Both the position numbers and the translations under genes were made by a program. A stretch of DNA of 64,000 nt from assembly GCF_030052815.1 (NCBI RefSeq), contig NC_079495.1:35149987-35213986 (forward strand), given 5' to 3'. Origin of the DNA: Hevea brasiliensis (lineage: Eukaryota > Streptophyta > Magnoliopsida > Malpighiales > Euphorbiaceae). The notes beneath the pieces are model-generated. The model was given only the letters and a program-made list of their open reading frames with translations, was not told the origin of the DNA and searched no databases. Of this stretch, positions 10,431 through 23,250 are shown one piece after another. Position 1 is the stretch's first letter; the number at the start of each line of letters is the position of its first letter.

Positions 10431-12300
10431 GGCTACCAATAATGTTTTTTTAGGTCTTGGAACATCTTGGTACTTCCTGGGTGCATAGCATGGAAGCTAC
10501 TGTGCCTCAAGATTTCCAAGATATTCAGCTCCAGTTCCTCTCCTCCTGGTACATATATTACACTTTATAACACAGCACCCATCTCCTTTATAACACAGTA
10601 CATAATCAGTCTACCTCAATTCACTCGCTCTCCCTTCTTGAGTTAGTTCTTCCCTAACGAATGTTCTCAAGCTACTTTTTATCCCTTAGCTATGTGCTTT
10701 TGTATTTGTTGTAGAATAACAAGCTTGGCTTTTTACAATACTTCGGCCAACCAAAATTTTTTCCTATCTATGCTAAATAATAGGCGATTCGGTGTCATTC
10801 GCGTCTTGTAAAGCCATCATGGACTTCTGCTTCAATGTGTGTTAGCCACTACATTTGCCTTCTCAGCGAATGGTAGTCGATCACACAAACATCATAATCT
10901 TTAAGGAATTCAATCCATCTCCTTATCTCAAATTGAGTTCCTTCAAGCTGCAGCAAATACTTTGACTCTTGTGATCCATATAGATGTAGCATTTCTCACC
11001 ATATAGGTAAGGTCTCCATATCTTGTAATGAAAATATTATTGTACCACCAATTCCGGATCATGAGTTGGTGACAGTTCTTTCATGTGGCTTAGCTATCTA
11101 GAAGCATGAGGCAATTACTTTCCTTCCCGCATCGTGACAGGAACACCCAAGCCCATTATGAGAGGCATCACTAGAATCATACATAATCTTTAGATCACAT
11201 AGTCTTTGTCAACACCGAGCTTTGTATACATAGCCTTTCAACTTCTTAAAGCTGCCTGACATTTATCATTCCAATCAAACTTCTTTGCATTCTTATGCAC
11301 TTTAGTTGCTGGGGCCGCTATAAGGAAAATCCTTCACAAATCTCTAATATCCACTAACCAAAAAGCTTCCACTTTCTGCATCGAGGCTTCATTCAACTAT
11401 TGTTTAATTTTCTTAGCCTACCTCATCCCATCTGCAGACATAATGTGTCCAAGGAAGGATATCTCATCCACAACTTAAGTTACACTTGGACAACTGCATA
11501 CAACCGCTTCCCAGTTGTCTCAGAGTGGGCCTACTCAGTGCCATCATTATCCTCCTGCCTGCATCACACCAAGATATCAACTATAAAGACCACAACAACC
11601 GATCTATAAGATGGCAGGTGTCACAGTCCATGAAAGTTAAGCCGTGCATTTGTTAGCCCAAATGGCATCACTAAAACCTATAGTGTCCATACCTGTCCAG
11701 CGCTTTTAGAATGATTTATCTCCTTCACTCTCAACCTAAGTGATAACACCGATTCAGATCTATCTTGAGAATACTCTAGCTCCTCAACTAATCAAACAGT
11801 CATTCACCCGAGGTAAAGGGTATATGTTTTTCAGTAGCCACCTTATTCAAATGCTTAGCCTATACATAGCCTAAGGGTACCATCCTCTTCTTCACAAATA
11901 AGATCGGGTGCTCCTCAGCATGCACACACTAGGGCGTATGGAAGCCCTTGTCTAGTGTAAATTTCTCCCCCAGAATCGAACTTCAACTCTCTCTGGCCGT
12001 AGGTGCCATCTTATATGGGAGCAACAATGGACACGCTATAGCATCTGACATAACTCTATGGCATAAACTCCATTTCTCCATCATAAGTAAACCCTGAACT
12101 CTTCCTGAACACATCCAAAAATGCACATACTGTGGGGATTCTGTATGCTTCTGGGCTAGTCTTCCTTCCGGAACACATCATTCCAAAATGCAAATCTGGG
12201 GATCTCCTCACCCATTCTTTGCTTCTTTTCCGTGTCACACAAGTACACAGACAGAAAGCCCACGCCACCCTTCTCATTCATCCCACATTCGCCTCATATG
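10431..12300 (-). pseudogene. pol: Decayed RNase H-RT-protease of element B (first copy)
   Basis: Collinear but poor similarity to 35228-37100 of element A can be followed: an RNase H phrase near 11130-11160 (complement of the SHNGLG codons), the region before the catalytic box near 11430-11600 (complement of atcaactataaagac, in FIDD position) and the RT N-terminal part near 11900-12010. Indels are frequent and no frame longer than about 70 codons survives. The decay is much heavier than in B's integrase next to it and grades into the scrambled stretch that follows. Confidence 0.55.
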
Positions 12301-12510
12301 ATATCTTGAGCCGCTTGTGCTGTGATATATTTTCAATCATACCTATAAAATTATCCCGTTCTTTCATTAAATACCTAACAACTTTACAACTTCTTTTACT
12401 GAATTTTTTTACTTTTCTATTTTTTTTTTAATAAACTTTTTTAACTTATTTACAGATTTTTAAACTTTTTTGAACCAAGTTTTTTTAGAGTCACATTTGT
12501 GATTTTAGAT
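12301..12510 (-). repeat. Garbled copy of the C LTR end
   Basis: Short words in the right order (cattaaatac, atttacag, acatttg, attttagat) match the first 210 bases of the C LTR at 18036-18245 and 26617-26830, with many small indels. If correct, the duplicated unit of this region reaches from B's LTR into C, so the duplication or misassembly postdates the C insertion. The similarity is weak. Confidence 0.35.
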
Positions 12511-14650
12511 CATATATATCGGTCATATGGGCATATGAAGAGCTGCAGGCATTTTTAAGCTAGATATATAATAAAAGGAACAACAATGGGGAGCATAAAG
12601 CTTGTAGAAAAATCATATCATGACATATTTTTATTTAATGATTTTTATTGGGCACTCACTACTACTATCTGTAGTCCCTCCCTAATATTGGTATATTAAT
12701 TAAATAAAAAAATAAATAAATCTAGGTATATATGCAATTTTTACACATTATTTTACTTTTTTATTTTGAAATATAGTGGAAAATAATAAGTAAAAAACCC
12801 CTTACTACTTTTCCCTTTCATGTGGTTTATTAGGTTAAATCCTAAATTAGATAATAATATATATAATAATTTTTTTAATGGTTTTTTTTTTTTGTTTTTT
12901 TTTTTTTTTTATTTTTTTTTTTTGTTATTTGTTTTTGTTGGCCACACACTTTTCCAAATTGTTCCTCTAGATATCTATATCTATCTTTTTATTTTTTTTT
13001 TTTTTTTTTTGAAATTTTAAATTTTATTTTTAGAACAATTAACTAATAACTAACCATAACTCATTCATTTTTTTAGTTTCCTTAAGTTATTAGCATGCAT
13101 TTATACTTTAAGTTTTCTTCATTTTCAGTGTCTTTTACTTTTTAGGCATGGTTATCTTCATAATAAAAAAATTTGTTGTCTTTTTATCTTATTTTGATTG
13201 AGAATTTTTTTTTTTTTTTTTTATTTTGTTGTTATTTGTGGCTCACCTACCTTTTTACTTTTGTACTTGTTGTGTTGTGTCTTTCAGATCTCGATCTTTT
13301 TTTTTCATTTTCTTTCATTCATAATTCTGAAAAGGTTTCTTTCTGAAAAAAAAATGTAGCCTCATCCCAAGGTGTTTTATAGTGTAGCCTAATTTTTATT
13401 TTTTTTTTTATGACTAAACTAAAAAGACTATTAAGTTTCAGAAAGTAATTTGGTCTCATTTATTTAGTTTGATACATTTTGTTCTAACTATTTTTTTAAC
13501 CTAGTTTGATTTTTTTTGTTTTTTTCAAAATAATATCAATGATCTATTTCTTATTATTATTCATATTCTTTTTCTGGTTTCATTTTTTTTTGCAGACCAA
13601 GTTATGTTATTTTGCATTGCCAAAAAGGGGGTTGGTGTGATTTGGTTTCGTTCTGAAAACAACATTGATTCTGTTGGGCTGGTTTTTGACACAAATTTTT
13701 TAGGTTTTTTTTTTGGTTTTCATGTTTAATGGTCTTCTATGAAAATTGTAGCCCTTTGTCCATCTTAGCTAATTTGGACAAATTTATTTAGGAAATTTGA
13801 CCATAGAGGATTGAGTTTCATTCAAATATTTTGTTAATTTTTAATCATTTTTTAATTTTTTTTGATGTGTTTTATTTGATTTTGGTTTTAGGTAAGTTTT
13901 GACAAAATTTTTGGGCATGGTGTCTATGAAAAATGAGCTATTTTGCTATTTTGAATTCCACAATTCTTCCATACCATTGGAGTCACACATTATCACGACA
14001 TTTAAATCAAAATAATCATCCAACATCATAAAGTCCCAACTCCAAAAAATGACATCCCAAAGTTTAATCCTTAATAACTCCCACTTTTTTATTTCAAACA
14101 CAATTATAAGCAAAGCAACTCAACAAAAAATCAAATTCAATTTCAAGTTTCAAAATTTAACATTCAGTACAACACAACAACTTTTTCAAAACTTTACACA
14201 TTCAACACACACACACATCAACCCAATTCAATCAACATCAATCATAGGTTCTCATGGAACCTTTTTTTTCACAAATCAAACAACAACAAACCCAAGGTTT
14301 CAAGCTGCCAAATTTCAAGTGTCTCTTTTTCCTCAATTTTCTTTTTAATTTCAATGAATGTATATTTTTGAGAAAATAATGAAAGAAAAAGAAAATGAAA
14401 AAGAAATGGATTACTTTTTACTCTTGACAACTTTCTTGTTTCTTCTTCTTGCTATTTTAGCCTTTCTTTTGCTTATTATTTTTTGTGGGAGGAAGCTGGG
14501 AAATTTGTGTTTAAGCTGAAGAAGTTTGAAGAAGAAAGACAATGGAAATGGAGGAAAGAAGAAGCAAGTGTGGAATGAGAGAGAGAGAGGAGAGAGAGAA
14601 GGAAGAAAGAGGAGGTATTTATTATATGTTTTTTTTATTTTTATATTTTT

Positions 14651-14681
<31 letters not shown>

Positions 14682-15040
14682 TTCTTTTTTTCTTTTCTTT
14701 TCTTTCTCTTCTTTTTTTCTCTTTTCTTCTTCTTTTTTTTTAATATTATTAATTTTTTTACATTTAGGTTTATTTTAAATTAAATTCATTTTTTTTCAAA
14801 AAATTGCATATGGTTCACTGCATATTATTATTATTCATTTTTTTATATTTAAAAATTATTAATTTTATTTTTATTTATTTTTTTTTATAATTTTGTTTTA
14901 TTTTTTTTTTTTTTATATAATTTTTTTTTATTTTTTTATAAATTTTATATTTTTTTAATATATATTTAAGTGTGATTCAAGTACATTTCTGAACATTCGA
15001 GTCATGATGAGGATCGGAATAGTAGAACCAATATAGTAGA
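12511..15040 (-). repeat. Scrambled, T-rich second copy of B LTR
   Basis: Landmarks of the B LTR recur in order at an offset of about 5.85-5.89 kb: ctgtagtccct (6777 and 12669), gaaaattgtagccct, tgtctatgaaaaat (8036 and 13921) and ggaaagaagaagc (8690 and 14553). Between them the sequence is filled with T-runs (12880-13010, 14640-14960), short local duplications and gaps. No gene is present; the apparent open frames rich in Phe and Leu are translations of T-runs. See the finding on assembly quality. Confidence 0.6.
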
Positions 15041-18035
15041 TTCTTTAAATAGAAATTTCATCCCTTTATTTATCATATTTGAAATTATAGGATTTGCCTG
15101 CTTTCATCTGATGTCGCTGATGTGATATGTTCTCTCTTGTCTCTGTGTCTCTTTCCTCTGTCTCATCCTCTCTTCACTTATCTTTCCTCACTCTTCTTTT
15201 TCTCTTAGGTTCTTCTCTTTTATCTTTATCTTTATTCTTTTCTTATCTTCATGCTAAGATAAATGATCTGCAAAGATATGATCTGTCAGGTTAAGCATCG
15301 ACATCTCCATAATTATGAATAAGCATCGACACATGGAATACTAACATGCCTATGTGGTGGATGGAATACATTGTGAATCTAATCTGGACTATAGCTAATA
15401 ATGACATCGCTTAACTTTCATGGACCCATGCTCTTACCCTTTCTTACAACCAATAAACCTTTTCTTTAACACCTGACTTTGCACTTACCTTTGCTTCCAA
15501 CCTCATACTCTATATCTTGAACCTCATATGATATATCCTCTTCTCCTCTCATCCTTTCTCATATGACATGCATGCAATCACCTTCATCTTTCTCTCGATC
15601 CGTCTCTCACTTTTGGACCTTCACTCTTCTCTAACCATTTCTCCTCCTCTCAGAGTCCACATCTCCTCATTCCCATTTTTTTTCTTGCCTCCCATTTTGT
15701 TGCTTCTTAACATATCTTTCTTCTCATATATTTTTCATTTTTATCTTATAATATATTTTCATACTTCATATATCATTAATCATTATTATCATAGTATTAG
15801 TTTTCATTATCTTCTAATTAAGTATATTAGTTTTATCATAAATCCATGATTTCTGAATAAAAACCCGTCATCTAATTCCCTTTGAGTGGATATCCACTCT
15901 TTCAATCTTGAAAAATATCTCTAAAAAAAAAGTCTCATGGGCTATCGATGCATTCCATGCTCCATAAAATCTCTCAAATCTAATCTCTGTATAAATCTCG
16001 ACTATCCTCTCGGTGGTACTATCTCATTTAGTGTAAATCTCTACTAACCTCTCAATCTATCTGTCTTGGTCAATATAGTATCATGCTTTCGGTCATATGT
16101 GTGCTGCACAAAGTATCTTATATCCTCTTTGTTGTCCCTTTGACTTTATATCAAATATATGTTGCAAGGGTGATGATGGAACTCGATGCTCACTTGTCAA
16201 ACTTTTTGGCCTTGGATATATTTGCATCTCAAACATCTAGTAACAATGCTACAATATCATTTTTTCATCTGTAACATCTTGTTGACATTTTTGTAATTGG
16301 AACTGCATTTCACTTCTTGGCTTATCTTCTGTCTTTTCTTCACTATATATCTTCATCTCTCACCTTCTTTCCTATCTCCTCTCTTCACATACCCTACTCT
16401 TCCCTCTACTCCTCCTCTCCTCTCCTTTATACTAGCATATTCCTCTTTCCTTCTTTTACTGCTCCTTTTACTTTGCTTTTTTTTTATAGCTACTCCTTTT
16501 GTATTAGCTACCATTTTTGGCTTTTTTTTTAATTTCATAAAAAAGTTTTTATCTTCTTGCATAAAATGGCCCTGTTAGTACCCAAAATTAAGCTATCATG
16601 GATCTCAAAGATAATGTTCTCCACTATTTCCCATCATCTCGAATGGTAGTCGATCACCTCTTAGATATCTTTTAGATCCAAAAATGCCTTCTTTATCTCA
16701 TTTTGGGATCTCCTTTTGGTCAATTTATAGCCATTATCTCATATATCTATGATGTAATACATTTCACCACAATATTAAAGACTCTCATATCTTGAGTTGT
16801 AGGATTTTTGCATGTGGCAGAATATCATTAGGTTAGGCCCTTCTTTTCAGTAAGCCTGTGCTATCCAATATGAGAGGCATGATTATACATCTGCATCGAG
16901 TACACAGCAGCTCTAGGCATAGACCATATTTTTTTTCCTTTAACATTTCTATCACCCATTATGAGACTAATCACTATAGATCATTTAGTCTTTCTCTTGT
17001 AATTTTGGTTTGACATTTATCCTTTTAAAAAAACTTTGCAATCTCCCTCAATAATTTGTTTAGTATCATATAAAAAAAAAAAAGCTTGACTATCTCTCTC
17101 ATATAAATAAAAGGAAAAAAAAATATGCTTCAATCTTCTTTAAAATCCTCATCTGTATCTCTGAATTGACTAATGTTTCAGCTCTTACTCATCCCACGGG
17201 AGGCTTAAGGATATCTCATGGGGCATATCTTTTTCCAGATAGTGAGCATACCTCATAATTCCATACACATCGCTTCTCTTCCATCAAGCTGCACACCTAT
17301 ATCCTGTTCATCATTATCCATTATGCTTGTTAAAAGTAAAACACCAAGGTATCATAGAGTCTCAACAAGATCTCCTATATTTGTTAGATGATTGAGATCA
17401 TGCAACACAAAGTAGTCAAAGTAAGGATGAAAGAACGATTTATTTAGTCCATCATATTTGTCTGGTGTTAACTCAGAACAAAGCCTTCTGCGAGCTCAAA
17501 TGTCTCGTCTCTCTCTCCTAGACAACTCTAGCTCGTCATCTAATCATCAGCTCTAATCATCTAGGTTTCATAGCCACCTTATTGAGATCTATCTTGGATA
17601 CTTATAGGGTTCCACCATACATCAAGCAGTCATCTCAGTATATTTTTTATAAGCCATTTTATAGTGCTCTTATAAGTCTTATAGTCTGAGTATTAGGTGC
17701 TCCCTGTCTCTGAAAGGTCTTCTTCACAACTATAGGCCACACCAGAGTGCCATCTTATAGACCAATGGACATCGATCTGATGCGACATAACCTCTATGGC
17801 AAACTCCATTTCTCCATCAAGTGTAGACTTCAGCAGCTCTCCAGGAGCATCCAAAAATGCATCTGTAGGGATCCTCTTGTATGCTTGGGCTGAATCTTCC
17901 CGATTATCAATCACCGTATCATAATGAGAAAGCCTCCGACCCTTTTTATCATTCTTCACGGCTGTTACGGCTGATATGATAGTAGAAGAACCTTCCTTCA
18001 CCCACAACTATAATCTCATCCCCTTTTTACTGACA
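15041..18035 (-). pseudogene. pol: Scrambled second copy of B integrase-RT-protease
   Basis: This continues the offset copy: gcatcgacacat (9469 and 15323), gtagtcgatcac (near 10870 and 16645) and catccaaaa (12112 and 17848, offset now 5.74 kb). Phrases are repeated and shuffled locally and the text is biased to T and C words. The last 300 bases are better and encode, on the minus strand, a DEIIVVGE-like segment just downstream of the protease. There it meets the 3' LTR of element C; the other half of the protease lies at 30331. No usable frame remains. Confidence 0.5.
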
Positions 18036-21000
18036 TGTCACACCTACATACGCCAGGCCATAACATGATCCGTAGTATGCCCTAATGAATTACCAACCCC
18101 GTCTACTATTAACCCATTAAAATACACTACAAGGTTGCCAGGCTTTTCTTACTTCTTTTTTTTTTTTTACGATGGTGAGCACTATTTACAGTCTTAAAAA
18201 CTTTTGATGATGATAGAACTAACATTTGCCCATTTTAGATTATTAGGAATTCCTTAAAATTTTGTGATGTCATCTGTATTTTGGATAAAACAGTTCTTCA
18301 GGAAATCTATAAAAAAACACTTCAATATATTTCTCAATCTTAACTCCAACAGTTAAACAACACAATATTTTCCTCAACTCAATTCCACAATAATTTTTCA
18401 AAGACTGAGATTAAAGAGATACAGTACAAATTTTAAAAGTCAAAATAACTCATAATTTATTTTACAACTTTAAGGTACAATTTTATCTTACAACTGCTCA
18501 AACCAAGAACAAAAGATACATACAGTGAATATATATTACAGTACAAAATGAAAAATGAGGTATACTCAATATACCCGATGATCTCTCGCTGAATGCTCTA
18601 GCAGCCTAGTCTGCTACCCTGTCCGTCTGTCTACCTGCGACAGCAATGAAAAGCTATCGCTGAGACAATGTCTCAGTGGTGCACAACATTAACCAAATAC
18701 AACTTTAAATCACAAATCACAAGTTATATAAATAGTGGATACTTAAAACCATAGTTAAATTCAAGACAGTAAATGTCAACAAGAATTTAAACTCCATTTC
18801 TCAATATCACAATAATTTCAATAAATCAAATCATGATTAAATTCAAAAGACAGTGAATGTCAATAAGAATTTAACTCCATTTCACAATCTCATAATACAT
18901 ATCAATAAATCACACACAGCTTAATCATGTTCCAAAGTTCAATTCGTCCCAAAAGCCGATGGCTAATGAGTATTCAATTCATCCCAAAAGTCGATGACTG
19001 ATGAGGAATAACATAGCTAGCTAGCAAAAATATGGGTACTCATTTGATTCGTCCTCAATAGGCACACACCTCAACACTTCAGACAGAGAGGGAATTCAAT
19101 TCGTCCCACTAGACAAGCTAGCGAGGAATACAATCAATATACATGATAGCTGTGGTTTCAAATCATTTCCAATGCTTTTCAATCAATAAGTATCCATCAA
19201 TATCATTCAAACAATTTTTCACAGTTTCAAACCATTTACAATGCCTTTCAAGCAATAAATATTCACTCAAACACATTTCCACAATTTAAAATAATAATAT
19301 ACAAATAGTCATAATTCATTTCAATTGAAAAATTCAAAAGAATTAGTTGTTGTGCACAAACCTCTGATAACTGTCTCCTGGTCTTGACTCAGTATTTCCT
19401 TCCCTTTTCCTGAGTCTTTGTTAACTGAGAAACATAATTTGAAGTGTTTCAGTACTCATTTAAACTGTCTCTAACGATAATGCTCGATAATTAATTCACT
19501 GAATTCTATTATTTGCTTAGTCAACCTAATATGTTGACCCTAAATGCGTTCTAGGTAAATTAGGTTTTAATGTTACTAATTTATCACATTCAATAGTCTT
19601 TTAGGGTTGGTACATGTTACCAAATTCATTTCCTTGTATATTGCATTTTCTTGCAATTTGCTGGAATTCGGGATACTAGTTTGACCTAGCCGGACAACCT
19701 AGTTCCCTCGGTTTTCAGGTTTTGGTCAAAGCTACAAACTTGTAGATCTATGTCTTATTGCACGCGGGGCAAAATTTCAGGTCATTCTGAGTTATCTAGA
19801 CCAAGTTATGGTCATTTTACTATTGCTGGTCAAAATGCATCAAAATTGGTCACTTTAGGTCATTTTAGGTCAATTTTGGTTCGGCTAGTTTTTGGACCCG
19901 AACTTGTGCAAGCTGTTTGACTTGCTTATGGCCATTTCTGGGCTTGGTGTCTTCATAAGACTTGTAGATATGGCTCTTAGCTATTCATGGTCAAAATTTC
20001 AGGTCAATTGGACCTGTTTTGAGTGAGTTATGACCTAAACACTAACTGCTGCCCAAATGGTAACTTTTCAGGCTTTATTTGCACTTAATCCGGATTTGGT
20101 CATTTTTCAAACTACCTTGCAAGTAGAATTTTTGCAAGCTTCCTTCATGAAAGTTGGCACATTTTGTGCCTAGTTTCACCTCCAATTGGTCTCATACCAA
20201 TTGGAGCCACACACTTAAAGTTCTAGGCCTAAAACACAAACTGCCTTATTGCATTTCCTTTATACACATCAAGGATCACTTTTAACACTTACCAAACTTA
20301 ACATTCAAGCCAATTCTGGTTGTACCATGACTTAAACATAATTCACAACATATTATAGGTCATTTTGGCAGCTTACAATTACATTCAACATTTGCCATAA
20401 AGTGCAGAATTTTTCAAACCAAATTTACAACAATTCAATCACCTAACCATAACACTTTTACATGTCCAACCTCACACCATCACACACATACCCAAACTGC
20501 CATAACAACCAACACAATTCAACATTAATATTCCATAATCCAAACATGAAATAACATCCTTATGTTTCACCAAACCAGGCTGCCATTTCATGCATTAAAT
20601 TCCCATAATTTCCAAGCATTCAAATTTCAATACACATTCACATATCCTAAGTATACATCACCCAATTAATTTCCTACACAATATACATTTAATCAATCCT
20701 TTAATTCACCATTTACAAGCAAAAATAAACTGTCTTCAAGGTGTTTCCATGGCTACCACAAGTACACTTCCCCCTTTACACATCAAACCTCAAAAATTTC
20801 TCCATAAATCAAACACCCATAACATCCTTACAAACTTTAACAAAGCAACAATCAAAAACACAAACTTACCTATTGTTGGGACTTGTTAAATCTTCACTAA
20901 TCTCCCTTGATTTTGGTATCTACTTATTCCTTGTGAGGTGGGGCTCAAAATTAATGAAGCAACTTTGGTGTTTGGAGGTGGAATGGAGGAGATTTGAAGG

Positions 21001-21741
21001 CTTCAAGCAAATTGGCCATGGGAGAACTTTGGAAGCTTCATTTCGGCAATGGGAGTGAATGAAGGTTGAAGATGAGTTTAGTGGGTTTACATCTGCCCAC
21101 TTAGTGAATATTTTAATCCATAGTGCTCCACTCACCAAAAATCAATTATATTTTATGTTTTAAATGTTAATTACTCAAATTATATTCCACTTTTGGCTAT
21201 TTACATTAGGTACCCCTAATTTAATTTTTCATGACATTTTCCAAATATAATATCATGTATTTTCAATGGACATTTAGGTCAAAAGACAACTCGAGATGTC
21301 AAATGACCACAATGCCCCTGTTCGGGTTGCATTCTCGATTTTTCGGTAACACCGGGTTTTGTCCGTTTTTTGATTTCTCACTTTTCTTTGTACTAATTAT
21401 TTAATTTTCATTTAATATTTCTAATGGTATTTTTATTTCAATAGGTGTCTATTTAAGTCCTAAAAATATTTTCAAGGGTTCCCCACGGTCCAGGGCTAGT
21501 CAACGGTCCACGCCGTGACTTCCCTGTGCGGTCACCCATCGCTAGGGTTCTCGACTCGCTTAACTTAGTTACACTTCCTTGCTATTATTTTTTCTTTGTT
21601 TTTCTTGTATTTTCTTTTCTTGTATTTCATTATTTTATGTCTCCTCACTCATATCGAAGTGTAGTTCTAGGCATCCTAGCTGTCCGGACAATACTAGTTA
21701 CTGGAACAATAAAACGCACTACCGAACATAGGGGTGTTACA
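18036..21741 (-). repeat. 3' LTR of element C
   Basis: The plus-strand sequence starts tgtcacacct and ends gggtgttaca, giving TG...CA termini on the minus strand. It parallels 26617-30330 almost base for base after about 18290, but the first 250 bases show dense indels against the 5' LTR. It contains degenerate 200-bp modules near 19735, 19955 and 20145, a CCAATTGG palindrome pair at about 20180 and the 5S-like block near its start. No gene is present; the short frame on both strands near 20920-21138 is repeated in the other LTR. Confidence 0.9.
21517..21566 (-). promoter_or_regulatory. 5S rRNA internal-promoter-like block, C 3' LTR
   Basis: On the minus strand the order is AAGTTAAGCG (box A of 5S genes), CTAGC, GATGGGTGACC (intermediate element plus start of box C), then GGGAAGTC. 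The spacer between box A and GATGGG is 16 nt instead of about 23 in plant 5S rRNA. It lies 176-225 bp from the LTR start and in element sense. A T-run (atttttagg on the minus strand) follows after about 75 nt. Function as a Pol III promoter is inferred. Confidence 0.6.
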
Positions 21742-21757
21742 ATTCTCCCCCCCCTTA
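21742..21757 (-). other. Polypurine tract of element C
   Basis: On the minus strand this is a taaggggggggagaat purine run immediately before the LTR start. It is the plus-strand primer site. Confidence 0.8.
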
Positions 21758-21788
21758 AATAAATTTCATCTCGAAATTTTACCTGGCA

Positions 21789-22553
21789 TTAGTTTCTAAA
21801 TAGTTGTGGGTGCTGTCTCCTCATATCCTCTTCACGTTCCCAAGTAGCTTCCTGGCCTAAATGATGGTTCCACAACACTTTAACCAGGTGTATCTATTTG
21901 TTCCTTAGCTACTTCACCTCATAAGCCAGAATTTCTATGGGTTCTTCCTCATATGAGAGGTCTGGATTTACTTCAATCTCTTCAACTGATAGTACATGAG
22001 ATGGGTCAGATCTGTACCTCTTTAACATGGACACATGGAAGACATTGTGTATCCTTGCTAACTCTGGAGGTAATGCCAACTGATATGCCAAAGGACCCAC
22101 TCTTTCCAGAACCTCATATGGTCCGATGAAACGAGGACTCAGTTTCCCCTTTCTGCCAAATCTCACAATTCTCTTCCAAGGAGAAACTTTGAGGAATACC
22201 TTATCACCCACTGCATATTCAATATCTCTTCTCTTCATATCAACATAGGACTTCTGACGGTCTGATGCAGCCTTAATTCTATCTCTGATCAATCTGATCT
22301 TTTCCTCTGTCTGCTGAACAATTTCTGGCCCAATCATCTTCCTTTCACCTACTTCATCCCAAAATAAGGGAGTTCTGCACTTTCTGCCATACAAAGCTTC
22401 ATATGGAGGCATCCCAATGCTTAATTGGTAGCTGTTGTTATAAGCAAACTCAATCAAAGGCAAGTGTGTATCCCAACTACCTTCAAACTCAATCACACAA
22501 GCCCGTAGCATATCCTCCAATATCTGAATTACCCTTTCAGACTGGCCATCTGT
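21789..22553 (-). pseudogene. pol: Integrase C-terminus and chromodomain of element C
   Basis: The open part 21909-22520 encodes EDMLRACVIEFEGSWD, MPPYEALYGRKCRTPLFW, the KGKLSPRFIGPYEVLERVG segment and NVFHVSMLKRYRSDPSHVL. The chromodomain follows (IHLVKVLWNHHLGQEATWE, near 21820-21890) but is split by two TAG stops, one of them where a Gln codon stands in relatives. The polyprotein would end at the TAA at 21789-21791. There is no intron between VIQ and ILEDML, unlike P, B, A and Q. Confidence 0.8.
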
Positions 22554-23250
22554 CTATGGGTGGAATGCTGTGCTAAAGTTCAATCTAGTTCCTAGGGCTC
22601 TCTGAAGACTACCCCAGAATCTAGAAGTGAACCTAGGATCTCTGTTAGACACAATTGATACTGGCACTCCATGCAGTTTTACAATCTCATATATGTACAA
22701 TCTGGCCAATCTTTCCAGGCTATAATCCATCCAAACTGGCAAAAAGTGAGCAGACTTGGTCAATCTGTCAACTATAACCCATACTGCATCATGACTATTC
22801 TGTGTCCTTGGAAGTCCTGTAACAAAATCCATAGTTATTCATTCCCATTTCCACTCTGGTACTGACAAAGGATGTAACAAACCAGCTGGAACTTCATGTT
22901 CTGCCTTCACTTGCTGACAAGTTAGGCATTTGGAAACAAATTCAGCTATATCTCTCTTCATACCCATCCACCAGTAATGCTCTTTCAGCCCTCTGTACAT
23001 TTTAGTTCCACCAGGGTGCATAGCAAAAGGAGACTCATGTGCTTCCTTCATAATGATTTGTCTCAATTCCACATCACTAGGAACGCACACTCTACCCTGA
23101 TGTAGTAATAAACCATCATCTCTCGCAGAAAATTCAGGTTTCTTGCCCTGCTGGACTTCTTTCAGTAGCTTCTGATATTTTTCATCACTTTGAGCAGCCA
23201 TTCTGATCTGATCAATCAACACTGACTATACATGCCATGCAACTACTGTC
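22554..23250 (-). pseudogene. pol: Integrase finger and DDE core of element C
   Basis: The HHCC finger is complete (EAHESPFAMHPGG ... SKCLTCQQVKAEH). The core shows [14 protein letters not shown] with the first Asp, but the second catalytic Asp is changed to Asn (SNRDPRF; AAC codon, complement at 22644-22646), a G-to-A change. A TGA stands for CGA after WKWE (near 22837) and a TAG for CAG in HPQTDG (near 22553). The integrase is therefore inactive even if the stops were read through. Open parts are 22554-22832 and 22839-23222. Confidence 0.8.

Noticed and set aside
12820..14783. Open frames of Phe/Leu-rich, membrane-like peptides
   Set aside because: They are translations of T-runs in the scrambled LTR copy, not transmembrane proteins.
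18036..18290. Divergent first 250 bp of the C 3' LTR as a separate old LTR
   Set aside because: Word order follows the C 5' LTR throughout and the change to near identity is abrupt; poor consensus explains it better.
20741..21138. Overlapping frames on both strands repeated at 29462-29727
   Set aside because: Both lie at the same place in the two LTRs of element C; repetition comes from the LTR pair, and no protein features are visible.
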